Part shown: piece by piece, positions 1-5,397 of the stretch
How the letters are laid out: every line of letters starts with the position of its first letter
Numbering within the stretch: the first letter of the stretch is position 1
Assembly: GCA_025464545.1 (NCBI GenBank)
Contig: JAODMA010000149.1
Coordinates: forward strand, 1 to 5,423
DNA: 5,423 nt
Origin: Arthrobacter sp.
GTDB taxonomy: Bacteria > Actinomycetota > Actinomycetes > Actinomycetales > Micrococcaceae
Reading direction: 5' to 3'
Program-made: the position numbers and the translations under genes
The notes under the pieces: model-generated
The model's database searches: none
Seen by the model: the letters and a program-made list of their open reading frames with translations, nothing else
What the model was told of the DNA's origin: nothing

Positions 1-48
1 CGGTCGATAGTCCCGTGGTTGTGGTCACCCCGACGGAAGGCGGGCCGG
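1..48 (-). other. Sequence downstream of the aldo/keto reductase
   Basis: These 48 bases follow the last gene of the run. I see no gene and no GC-rich hairpin followed by T residues, so the operon end or any further co-transcribed gene lies beyond the window. Confidence 0.5.
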
Positions 49-912
49 TCAGTCGATCCTGCGTCCGCCCAACCAGCTCACCATGGCGGGGTCGCGGTGG
101 TCGAAGAACAGGCTCGCGCCGGCGTCCACGGCCGCGATCCGGCTCATCTGATCGTCGGTGAGGGCGAAGCCGAACACATCAGGGTTTTCGGCCATCCGTT
201 CCGGGCGCACGGACTTAGGGATGACGACGACCTCGCGCTGGATAAGCCATCGGAGCACCACCTGCGCGACGGACTTACTTTGTTCCTCGGCGATGGCGCT
301 GAGGACCGGATCGGTGAACAGGTTGTTGCGACCCTCGGCGAAGGGCCCCCAGGACTCGATCTGAACGCCGCGCTCGCGCATCAACGCCTGATCAGCCGCG
401 CGCTGGTGGAAGGGGTGGGTCTCGATCTGGTTGACGGCCGGGATGATCTCGTTATGGTCGATGAGGTCGACAAGCCGGTCGGGGTGGAAGTTCGACACGC
501 CGATCGCACGAGCCAGGCCTTCCTTGTTGAAGTCCTGCATCGCCCGCCATTCGCTGTAGTAGTCCCCGAGCGGCTGGTGAATCAGGTATAGGTCGACGTA
601 GTCCAGTCCGAGTCGGCCGAGGGAGTTTTCAAAGGCTCGCCTGGTGTCGTCTTCAACGCTGCCGGTTGGGGCGTGCTGGATCCAGAGCTTAGTGGTGACG
701 AAGAGGTCTTCACGGGCGATTCCGCTGGCCTTGATCGCGGCACCGACGGCCGCTTCGTTGCCGTATGAGGCTGCAGTGTCCAAGTGCCGGTAGCCGGCCG
801 CAAGGGCTGCTTCTACGGCGGGCTGGGTTTCCTCCTCGGGGATCTGGAAGACGCCGAAGCCCAGGATCGGCATCTGGACTCCGTTGTTTAGGGTCACGCA
901 TGTGTACTCCAC
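49..912 (-). CDS. Aldo/keto reductase (AKR5-like, diketogluconate reductase type)
   Basis: This is a 287-residue cytosolic NADPH-dependent reductase of aldehydes and ketones, full length for the (alpha/beta)8-barrel AKR family. The catalytic tetrad is complete: D45, Y50 (in DTAASYGNE), K75 (TTKLW) and H112 (LIHQP). The family signatures GYRHLDTA (40-47) and IGVSNF (137-142) are present, and [13 protein letters not shown] (231-243) is the NADPH phosphate-binding segment. The stretch [15 protein letters not shown] (112-126) resembles bacterial 2,5-diketo-D-gluconate reductase/YvgN-like members, which often act on methylglyoxal and other small carbonyls; the true substrate is unknown. The chosen start is GTG at 912, with GAGGG at 920-924 seven bases upstream. 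The protein then begins [15 protein letters not shown], matching the usual MxYVTLNNG start with two extra residues. GTG at 897 is a possible alternative. The gene follows the short-chain dehydrogenase by three bases and is the last gene of the run. Family certain, substrate not. Confidence 0.95.
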   Translation of the reverse strand: MEYTCVTLNNGVQMPILGFGVFQIPEEETQPAVEAALAAGYRHLDTAASYGNEAAVGAAIKASGIAREDLFVTTKLWIQHAPTGSVEDDTRRAFENSLGRLGLDYVDLYLIHQPLGDYYSEWRAMQDFNKEGLARAIGVSNFHPDRLVDLIDHNEIIPAVNQIETHPFHQRAADQALMRERGVQIESWGPFAEGRNNLFTDPVLSAIAEEQSKSVAQVVLRWLIQREVVVIPKSVRPERMAENPDVFGFALTDDQMSRIAAVDAGASLFFDHRDPAMVSWLGGRRID

Positions 913-915
913 GCC

Positions 916-1746
916 TCAGCCCTCGATCCCGGTGCTGAGGCTGACTTCCCGCCATTGGTCGAGTTCCGTGCGTTCTGCCTGGGCCACGGCGGCAAACGCG
1001 TCGAACGCATCTTTGCCGAGCACCATCAGCGACGGCGGGTGCGCGCTTTCGGCGATCGCCAGGATGGCTTCTGCGGCCTTCGCCGGGTCGCCCGGCTGGG
1101 TGCCGTGAACCGTGTCGTTCTCCTTACGCCGTTTCCCGGCCGTCTCCGCGTAGTCCTCGATCGCCGTCGCGGACTGGGCGAGTGAGCGGCCGGCGAAGTC
1201 CGTGCGGAACGCGCCGGGCTCGATGACGGTGACGTTGATACCCAGCGGCCGCAGTTCCTTGTTCAGGGACCCGGACAGGCCCTCCAGGGCCGCCTTTGTT
1301 GCCGAGTAGTATCCGGAACCGGCCGGTGAGATGCGCGCTCCGATGGAGGAGATGTTCAGGATGGACCCTGCCCTTCTCGCGCGCATGCCCGGGAGGACTG
1401 CTTTGATCATGTCGACCGCGCCGAAGACGTGGGTATCGGACAATTGCCGGATGTCGGCGTCGTCCGCCTCCTCCACTGCGGCGCGGTACCCGTAGCCGGC
1501 ATTGTTGACGAGTACGTCGATGCCTCCAAAGCGCGTCCGGGCCTGCTGCACCACCGAGTTGATCTGCGCCCGGTCGGTGACATCGAGGGGGAGGGCCAGT
1601 GCCGTGTCGGGGAAGGCAGCCGCCAAGTCTTCCAATGTGGCCGGGTTCCGGGCTGTGAGGACGGCGTTGTGGCCATGGGCGAGCACTGCTTGGGCGAGGG
1701 CCCGGCCCAGGCCGGTCGAGCTTCCTGTGATGAGCCATGTAGCGAT
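916..1746 (-). CDS. Classical short-chain dehydrogenase/reductase with apparent ATC start
   Basis: This is a cytosolic NAD(P)-dependent oxidoreductase of the classical SDR family, 276 residues if begun at 1746. In order it shows the Rossmann glycine motif TGSSTGLG (7-14), an Arg after the second strand (R33 in TARNP, suggesting NADP), LDV (54-56), NNAG (81-84), and the catalytic triad S134 (in NISSIGA), Y147 and K151 (YSATK). EPGAFRTDF further on is the usual PG segment. The first standard start codon in frame is GTG at 1686, which would remove the whole glycine motif, so the true start must lie upstream. The frame is open back to the alcohol dehydrogenase stop but contains no ATG, GTG or TTG before the motif. 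An ATC at 1744-1746 sits exactly where related proteins have Met (expected MATWLITGSSTGLG), behind a good ribosome binding site. It is either a rare ATC start, a start-loss mutation or a sequence error. It lies 30 bases after the alcohol dehydrogenase and 3 bases before the aldo/keto reductase. Family certain, start uncertain, substrate unknown. Confidence 0.9.
   Translation of the reverse strand: MATWLITGSSTGLGRALAQAVLAHGHNAVLTARNPATLEDLAAAFPDTALALPLDVTDRAQINSVVQQARTRFGGIDVLVNNAGYGYRAAVEEADDADIRQLSDTHVFGAVDMIKAVLPGMRARRAGSILNISSIGARISPAGSGYYSATKAALEGLSGSLNKELRPLGINVTVIEPGAFRTDFAGRSLAQSATAIEDYAETAGKRRKENDTVHGTQPGDPAKAAEAILAIAESAHPPSLMVLGKDAFDAFAAVAQAERTELDQWREVSLSTGIEG
920..924 (-). promoter_or_regulatory. 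Ribosome binding site of the aldo/keto reductase
   Basis: GAGGG lies seven bases before the GTG start at 912 and inside the last codons of the preceding dehydrogenase. It supports the GTG at 912 and suggests translational coupling. A second weak candidate (GGAG at 908-911) would serve the GTG at 897. Confidence 0.5.
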
Positions 1747-1753
1747 GACGAAA

Positions 1754-1761
1754 TCCCTTCC
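1754..1761 (-). promoter_or_regulatory. Ribosome binding site that points to the ATC start
   Basis: GGAAGGGA lies in the 30-base gap after the alcohol dehydrogenase stop, seven bases before the ATC at 1744-1746. No ATG, GTG or TTG in the dehydrogenase frame lies within reach of it. An ATG at 1736-1738 is out of frame with the dehydrogenase. The site therefore favours initiation at the ATC codon. Confidence 0.6.
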
Positions 1762-1776
1762 GTGGGGTGGTGTGCG

Positions 1777-2814
1777 CTACGGGCGGACGAGTACCTTGAG
1801 CGACTCGCGGTCGTCCATGGCACGGTAACCGTCCGGTACTTCGTCGAGGCCGATGGTGCGGTCGAAGACTTTGCCGGGGTTGACGGTGCCGTCCAGGACA
1901 CCGGGCAGGAGCGTCTCGATGTAGGCCCGGACCGGGGCGGGCCCGCCGGTGAGCGTGATGTTCGGCCCGAACATGGAGCCGAAGCCGATCGGAGCGTCCT
2001 CGTACTGGGGCACGCCGACGCGGCTGATCACGCCGCCCGGGCGGATCACACCGAGCGCCTGGTCGTACGCGGGCCGGTGTCCCACGCACTCGAGGACGGT
2101 GTGGGTGCCGTCGCCGCCAGTGAGTTCGCGTACCTTCTCGATTCCGGCCTCGCCGCGCTCGGCGACGACGTCGGTGGCGCCGTATTCGATGCCAAGGTCG
2201 GTGCGGGCTTTGTGCCGGCCCATCAGGATGATGTGTTCGGCGCCCAGCTGCTTGGCGGAGAGCACCGCCATCAGACCCACGGCGCCGTCACCGATGACCG
2301 TGACAGTGGTCCGAGCGTTGACCCCTGCTTTGATGGCGGCGTGGTATCCGGTGCCGTAGACGTCGGAGAGGGTAAGCAGGGACGGCAGCAGCTCACTGTC
2401 CTCACTCACCGGGGCCTTGACCAGGGTGCCGTCAGCAAACGGCACGCGGACGGCCTCGGCCTGGGCACCGCCGATGCCGCCGGCCGCCCAGAACCCGCCG
2501 TGGCGGCAGGAGGTCTGCAGCCCTTCACGGCAGAAGTCGCAGGTCCCGTCGGACCAGGCGAACGGGGCGATGACGAAGTCTCCCTTTTTGAGGGTCGAGA
2601 CGTCCTTGCCGGTTTCCTCGACCACGCCGATGAACTCGTGGCCCATCGGCGATCCCTGATGGGACTTTGGCATGCTGTGGTACGGGTGCAGGTCGGATCC
2701 GCAGACGCACGATCGCACGATGCGCACCAGCGCGTCGGACGGGTCCTGCAGGACCGGGTCGGGCACGCTCTCAACCCGCACATCGCCGGCTCCGTACATA
2801 AAAGTTGCTCGCAT
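1777..2814 (-). CDS. Zinc-dependent alcohol dehydrogenase (medium-chain dehydrogenase family)
   Basis: This 345-residue cytosolic enzyme of the MDR superfamily oxidises alcohols or reduces aldehydes with NAD(P). The N-terminal GroES-like domain carries the catalytic zinc ligands C38 (CVCGSDLH), H59-E60 (GHEFIG) and probably D151 (LSDVYGTGYHAA). The structural zinc loop reads DGTCDFCREGLQTSC, with C92, C95 and C103 present but Asp89 in place of the first Cys. The Rossmann domain has GDGAVG at 175-180, followed by GRHKAR after the second strand, which hints at NADP. I chose ATG at 2814 because GGAGAG lies eight bases upstream and the protein then starts MRATFMYGAGDVRVE, the normal family N-terminus. 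An upstream GTG at 2865 would add 17 residues unlike the family. It is the first gene of a three-gene run with a short-chain dehydrogenase and an aldo/keto reductase, preceded by a repeat-rich upstream region. Family certain; substrate unknown. Confidence 0.95.
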   Translation of the reverse strand: MRATFMYGAGDVRVESVPDPVLQDPSDALVRIVRSCVCGSDLHPYHSMPKSHQGSPMGHEFIGVVEETGKDVSTLKKGDFVIAPFAWSDGTCDFCREGLQTSCRHGGFWAAGGIGGAQAEAVRVPFADGTLVKAPVSEDSELLPSLLTLSDVYGTGYHAAIKAGVNARTTVTVIGDGAVGLMAVLSAKQLGAEHIILMGRHKARTDLGIEYGATDVVAERGEAGIEKVRELTGGDGTHTVLECVGHRPAYDQALGVIRPGGVISRVGVPQYEDAPIGFGSMFGPNITLTGGPAPVRAYIETLLPGVLDGTVNPGKVFDRTIGLDEVPDGYRAMDDRESLKVLVRP

Positions 2815-2822
2815 CTGAGTGT

Positions 2823-2828
2823 CTCTCC
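2823..2828 (-). promoter_or_regulatory. Ribosome binding site of the alcohol dehydrogenase
   Basis: GGAGAG with an eight-base spacer to ATG at 2814. It decides the start against the in-frame GTG at 2865, which has no comparable site. Confidence 0.7.
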
Positions 2829-2857
2829 GTGTTTTCGGTCGTTTGATAAAAAGTTTC

Positions 2858-2937
2858 AGGTCCACTGAATAGGTAACAGCACAATGGTTCCGGTGGACAG
2901 GTACTGTCAGACCACCCCTGACGCAATCCGTGGACCT
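2858..2937 (-). promoter_or_regulatory. Probable promoter/operator region of the alcohol dehydrogenase operon
   Basis: This stretch lies just upstream of the alcohol dehydrogenase leader and holds several repeats. GACAG-GTA-CTGTC is a perfect 5-bp inverted repeat at 2896-2908. AGGTCCAC (2858-2865) and GTGGACCT (2930-2937) are perfect 8-bp inverted arms 64 bases apart, and a further GTGGAC lies at 2893-2898. A weak sigma-70-like promoter can be drawn on the minus strand: CTGACA at 2905-2910 as -35 and CATTGT at 2881-2886 as -10, spacer 18. Its -35 would overlap the palindrome, which would suit repression. The repeats are seen directly; the promoter and operator roles are inferred. No regulator gene is in the window. 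Confidence 0.4.
2896..2908. repeat. Palindrome GACAG-N3-CTGTC
   Basis: A perfect 5-bp inverted repeat with a three-base centre, about 80 bases upstream of the alcohol dehydrogenase start. Its size suits a dimeric helix-turn-helix repressor site, but 10 specified bases could occur by chance and no family can be named from it. Confidence 0.4.
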
Positions 2938-3016
2938 TTTACTCCGCTGTCCTCAGGTAGCGGTCCAACTCGGCCGGATGGTCGGGACGGGTGATCCGTT
3001 CGGCCATGCCGGGGAG

Positions 3017-3022
3017 CTCCTT
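3017..3022 (-). promoter_or_regulatory. Shine-Dalgarno-like site before a 22-codon frame
   Basis: AAGGAG lies nine bases before the ATG at 3005-3007. The match is good, but the peptide that would follow (2939-3007) is only 22 residues and may be a gene remnant. Confidence 0.3.
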
Positions 3023-3062
3023 CTTGCGTCCCTGCGGGCGTCCTGAGATTTCCGTGAGAGCT

Positions 3063-3080
3063 GGTCCTGGTGGGAGGACC
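3063..3080 (-). other. Perfect 6-bp hairpin downstream of the NmrA-like gene
   Basis: GGTCCT and AGGACC form a perfect 6-bp stem around a six-base loop, 25 bases after the NmrA-like stop codon. No run of T follows on the minus strand, so it is not a standard intrinsic terminator. It could slow 3' decay of the transporter/NmrA transcript, aid factor-dependent termination, or mean nothing. Confidence 0.35.
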
Positions 3081-3104
3081 GTGCGATGGTGACTTGGGTG
3101 GCGG

Positions 3105-3860
3105 TCATCCTGCGAGGAGCCGGGCAAGGTCCTCGCGGACGGGCGCGGGTTCCTTGTTGAGCGGGAGGTTCTGGGGGTCCTTGACGCCGTCCAAGGCGCC
3201 GGCGGCGTCTGATACCACGCTGCCGAACAGGCCTTCCCAGTCCGCCGTGGGCGCGCCCGAAGCGGCGTAAAGTTCGAAGGTCTTGCCCAGGGCGGCGTCG
3301 GTGAGCAGGCTTTGGATGAGGACTTCGGCGACGTGTTCGCGGCGGACGGCCCCTGAAGCGGTGTCGCCTTGTCCGAGCACGAGATGTTCGCCGGCGCTGC
3401 TGTCGAACCAGCTCGGACGCACGATCGTGTAGGGGACGCCACTGAGCCTGACAAGCCGTTCGGACCGGCGCTTCCAGTCGAGAAGCTCCTTGTACGCACC
3501 TTGGCTGCGGGTGACGTTGATCGAGGTCATCAAGGCTGTCCGAGGGCGCCGGCCATTCAGGGCGGACAGTATGTTAGCCACGCCGCCGTAGTCAACATCC
3601 TGGTACGAAGCGCGTACGCCATTCGCGCCGTGGGTGAAGACGATCGCGTCGATGTCCTTTACCGCAGCCCCGAGCGTGGCCGGATCTTCGAGGTCGCCTT
3701 GGACGATTTCGACTCCCGAAACGGTTTTCCGCGCTGACTCCCGGTCCCGGGCCAGGGCGCGAACCTGGAGTCCGTGCCGGACTGCGGCCTCGACGGCCAG
3801 CCGTCCGATCCCTCCGGTGGCGCCGACAATAAGAACGAGGGGTGATTTTTCAGCGGTCAT
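3105..3860 (-). CDS. NmrA-like/atypical SDR NAD(P)-binding oxidoreductase
   Basis: This is a 251-residue cytosolic protein of the atypical SDR (NmrA-like/SDR_a5) type. The N-terminal motif GATGGIG (13-19) follows the first beta strand LVLIVGA. R38 (ALARDRE) is placed to hold the NADP phosphate and D56 (QGDLEDP) to contact adenine. TSINVTRS (112-119), DWKRRSE (128-134) and GVPYTIVRPSWF (141-152) are typical of this group; K130 stands in the usual active-site helix. The normal Tyr-x3-Lys is absent, since Y123 lies seven residues before K130. Members act as reductases or as NADP-sensing proteins, so catalysis is not assured. Its ATG overlaps the transporter stop codon (ATGA, 3857-3860), and GGAG at 3868-3871 lies seven bases upstream inside the transporter gene, so the two are almost certainly co-translated. 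Fold certain, role unknown. Confidence 0.92.
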   Translation of the reverse strand: MTAEKSPLVLIVGATGGIGRLAVEAAVRHGLQVRALARDRESARKTVSGVEIVQGDLEDPATLGAAVKDIDAIVFTHGANGVRASYQDVDYGGVANILSALNGRRPRTALMTSINVTRSQGAYKELLDWKRRSERLVRLSGVPYTIVRPSWFDSSAGEHLVLGQGDTASGAVRREHVAEVLIQSLLTDAALGKTFELYAASGAPTADWEGLFGSVVSDAAGALDGVKDPQNLPLNKEPAPVREDLARLLAG

Positions 3861-5323
3861 GGTGTTTCTCCATCGGTGGGAAGCGTCTTAAGACTGGGGG
3901 CAGTGGGGTCCGGCTGGCCGGACAGGGGTTTGGAGTTGCGGCGTGCGGCGCGTTCCGCGGGAACGATAAGCACCAGTGCCATCAGCAGCGCGGCGGCCAG
4001 CATGAGCGATCCGCCGGTATAGGCGATGGCAACGCTGCCGGCAAGTGAGCTGGCGTTGGCCGAAACCGCGACCAGGACACCGACGCCGAGGGCACTTCCG
4101 AGCTGGTGTGAGGTGTTGACCAGGCCGGAGGCGGCTCCGGCGTCCTTGGCGGTGACTCCAGCGATGCCGGCAGCCGTGAGCGGGGCGAACCCGAGGCCCT
4201 GTCCGATGCCGATCAGCACCAGCGGGAGCGCGACGCCGGTGAGGTAGGGCGCCTCGGCGGTGATGGCGCTGAGCCAGGCCATTCCCGCTAGTGTCAGGGC
4301 GAGTCCCGTGGCCAGCAGGGGTGCGTTGCCGAAGCGGTGCGTGAGCCGCGGTACGGCCAGTGCGACGAAGAAGTTCACCACCGTCATGGGGAAGAAGGCG
4401 ACGCCGGCCTGCAGCGGGTTGTAGCCGTAGACACCCTGCAGGAACTGCGTCGTGAAGAAGAAGAAGCCGATCATGGTGCCCGCAAAGAGGAGCCGGGCGG
4501 TGTAGGCGCCGGCGCGTTCCCGGCTGGCGAAGAGGTGCAGCGGCATGATCGGCTGCTTGACCTTCCGCTCGTTGATCACCAGCAGGGTCAGCAGCACGAC
4601 GGCCGCGACCAGGGCGGTGACCGTTTCAGGTGCAGCCCAGCCGGCGTCGGTGGAGTTGACGATGGCGAAGACGAGGGCACCCATGCCCAGGGTCGAGCAA
4701 ATGGCACCGAGGACGTCGAAGCGGCCCGAGGCCCGAGGGGAATCCGGGATGACCCTGACCGCAGCGATGACCATAGCGATGCCGATGGGCACGTTGAGGA
4801 AGAAACCTGCCCGCCAGGAGACCCATTCGGTGAGGGCGCCGCCGACGAGGAGGCCCAGGCTGGCCCCGATACCCGCGACGGCGCCGTAGGAAGCGACGGC
4901 ACGGGTGCGTTCCCGGCCCGCGGCGAACGTTGCCGTCAGCAGCGACAGTGAGGAAGGTGCAACCACCGCGGCGCCGATTCCCTGCAACGCCCGGGCGGCG
5001 TTCAGCCTCCAGTCATTTGGGGGTGCCCCGATCAGGAGCGTGGCGAAGGCGAACACCGAGAGGCCGGCGATGAACACCCTGCGCCGGCCTAGGATGTCGC
5101 CAAGGCGGGCACCGAGCAGCAGCAGACCGCCGAACACCAAGGTGTACGCGTTCTGTACCCAGGACAGTCCGGTGGCCGAGAGGTTCATCTCCGCCTGGAT
5201 TCTGGGCAGGCCGGTGAAGATGATCGAGTTGTCCAGGATGATCATGAAGTAGCTGACGAGGATGATCGCCAGAATCGCCGTCGGGCGGACCCGGGCCGGT
5301 GGCACAGCTGTGGTGGTGTTCAC
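3857..5323 (-). CDS. MFS drug/proton antiporter, DHA2 (14-helix) family
   Basis: This 488-residue inner-membrane protein is the normal length for a DHA2 multidrug exporter, which uses the proton gradient to expel small, often cationic or lipophilic molecules. Helix 1 carries the DHA2 motif around D31 (ILDNSIIFTGLPRIQAEM). Motif A is GARLGDILGRRR (71-82), motif B is RALQGIGAA (111-119), motif C lies at about 147-162 (GAVAGIGASLGLLVGG), and WRAGFFLNVPIG (170-181) is typical of the family. About 14 hydrophobic segments can be counted. The C-terminal tail of about 35 residues is hydrophilic and proline-rich. The start is GTG at 5323 with AAGGA at 5329-5333; the frame stays open to the window edge, but the residues upstream do not look coding and helix 1 starts properly from this GTG. 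The gene overlaps the NmrA-like gene by four bases. Substrate cannot be told; export of a product of the neighbouring reductases is an inference. Confidence 0.95.
   Translation of the reverse strand: MNTTTAVPPARVRPTAILAIILVSYFMIILDNSIIFTGLPRIQAEMNLSATGLSWVQNAYTLVFGGLLLLGARLGDILGRRRVFIAGLSVFAFATLLIGAPPNDWRLNAARALQGIGAAVVAPSSLSLLTATFAAGRERTRAVASYGAVAGIGASLGLLVGGALTEWVSWRAGFFLNVPIGIAMVIAAVRVIPDSPRASGRFDVLGAICSTLGMGALVFAIVNSTDAGWAAPETVTALVAAVVLLTLLVINERKVKQPIMPLHLFASRERAGAYTARLLFAGTMIGFFFFTTQFLQGVYGYNPLQAGVAFFPMTVVNFFVALAVPRLTHRFGNAPLLATGLALTLAGMAWLSAITAEAPYLTGVALPLVLIGIGQGLGFAPLTAAGIAGVTAKDAGAASGLVNTSHQLGSALGVGVLVAVSANASSLAGSVAIAYTGGSLMLAAALLMALVLIVPAERAARRNSKPLSGQPDPTAPSLKTLPTDGETP
3868..3871 (-). 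promoter_or_regulatory. Ribosome binding site of the NmrA-like gene
   Basis: GGAG, seven bases before the ATG at 3860, embedded in the last codons of the transporter gene. Together with the ATGA overlap it indicates coupled translation. Confidence 0.65.
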
Positions 5324-5328
5324 GAATG

Positions 5329-5333
5329 TCCTT
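5329..5333 (-). promoter_or_regulatory. Ribosome binding site of the transporter
   Basis: AAGGA (within GAGAAGGA) five bases before the GTG at 5321-5323. There is no in-frame ATG nearby, so this site fixes the GTG as start. Confidence 0.6.
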
Positions 5334-5367
5334 CTCGCTTGGAGGATCGGCGGCAGGCTTTTGATCG

Positions 5368-5397
5368 TCGGTGGATCTAGCTCACCACCCCCACCGA
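5368..5397. repeat. 7-bp inverted repeat upstream of the transporter, possible operator
   Basis: TCGGTGG (5368-5374) and CCACCGA (5391-5397) are perfect inverted arms around 16 bases, 45 to 74 bases upstream of the transporter start. DHA2 exporters are often controlled by TetR- or MarR-type repressors binding such repeats, so an operator is plausible, but no regulator gene is in view. It might equally form a hairpin at the 3' end of whatever gene lies beyond the edge. Confidence 0.3.

Larger units (their letters stand above)
2939..3108 (-). pseudogene. Short coding-like stretch split between two frames, possible gene remnant
   Basis: An ATG at 3106-3108 overlaps the NmrA-like gene's TGA (ATGA) and opens a 51-residue frame ending at 2953 (MTATQVTIARSSHQDQLS...). 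Its first 18 codons mostly end in G or C; later codons look poor. A second frame becomes coding-like from about 3027 (KKELPGMAERITRPDHP...) and ends with TAA at 2939. It contains an ATG at 3005-3007, with AAGGAG nine bases upstream, that would give a 22-residue peptide. The simplest reading is a small gene translationally coupled to the NmrA-like gene and broken by a frameshift or internal deletion, or the scar of a larger gene. Alternatives are one real small protein (2953-3108 or 2939-3007) or plain non-coding DNA. I recognise no family. Confidence 0.3.

Noticed and set aside
1..48. Terminator after the aldo/keto reductase
   Set aside because: No stable GC-rich stem followed by a T run can be drawn in the available bases.
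19..591. A 190-codon plus-strand frame
   Set aside because: Antisense to the aldo/keto reductase, which has its full catalytic tetrad; no recognisable domain.
1124..2089. A 321-codon minus-strand frame over the alcohol dehydrogenase/SDR junction
   Set aside because: It is a shifted frame rich in Arg and Pro crossing both real genes. It uses the ATG at 1736-1738, but in the wrong frame for the dehydrogenase motifs.
2814..2865. GTG at 2865 as start of the alcohol dehydrogenase
   Set aside because: The extra 17 residues are unlike the family, and ATG at 2814 has a good ribosome binding site at the right distance.
1429..2868. A 479-codon open frame on the plus strand
   Set aside because: It lies wholly antisense to the alcohol dehydrogenase and SDR, whose catalytic motifs are intact; it shows no domain, and such long antisense frames are usual in high-GC DNA.
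2939..3499. A 186-codon minus-strand frame overlapping the NmrA-like gene
   Set aside because: Most of it is a shadow of the NmrA-like gene in another frame; only its last 30 or so codons, beyond that gene, look possibly coding and are reported separately.
4337..4951. A 204-codon plus-strand frame with a very charged product
   Set aside because: Antisense image of the transporter's hydrophobic helices; composition explained by complementing membrane-segment codons.
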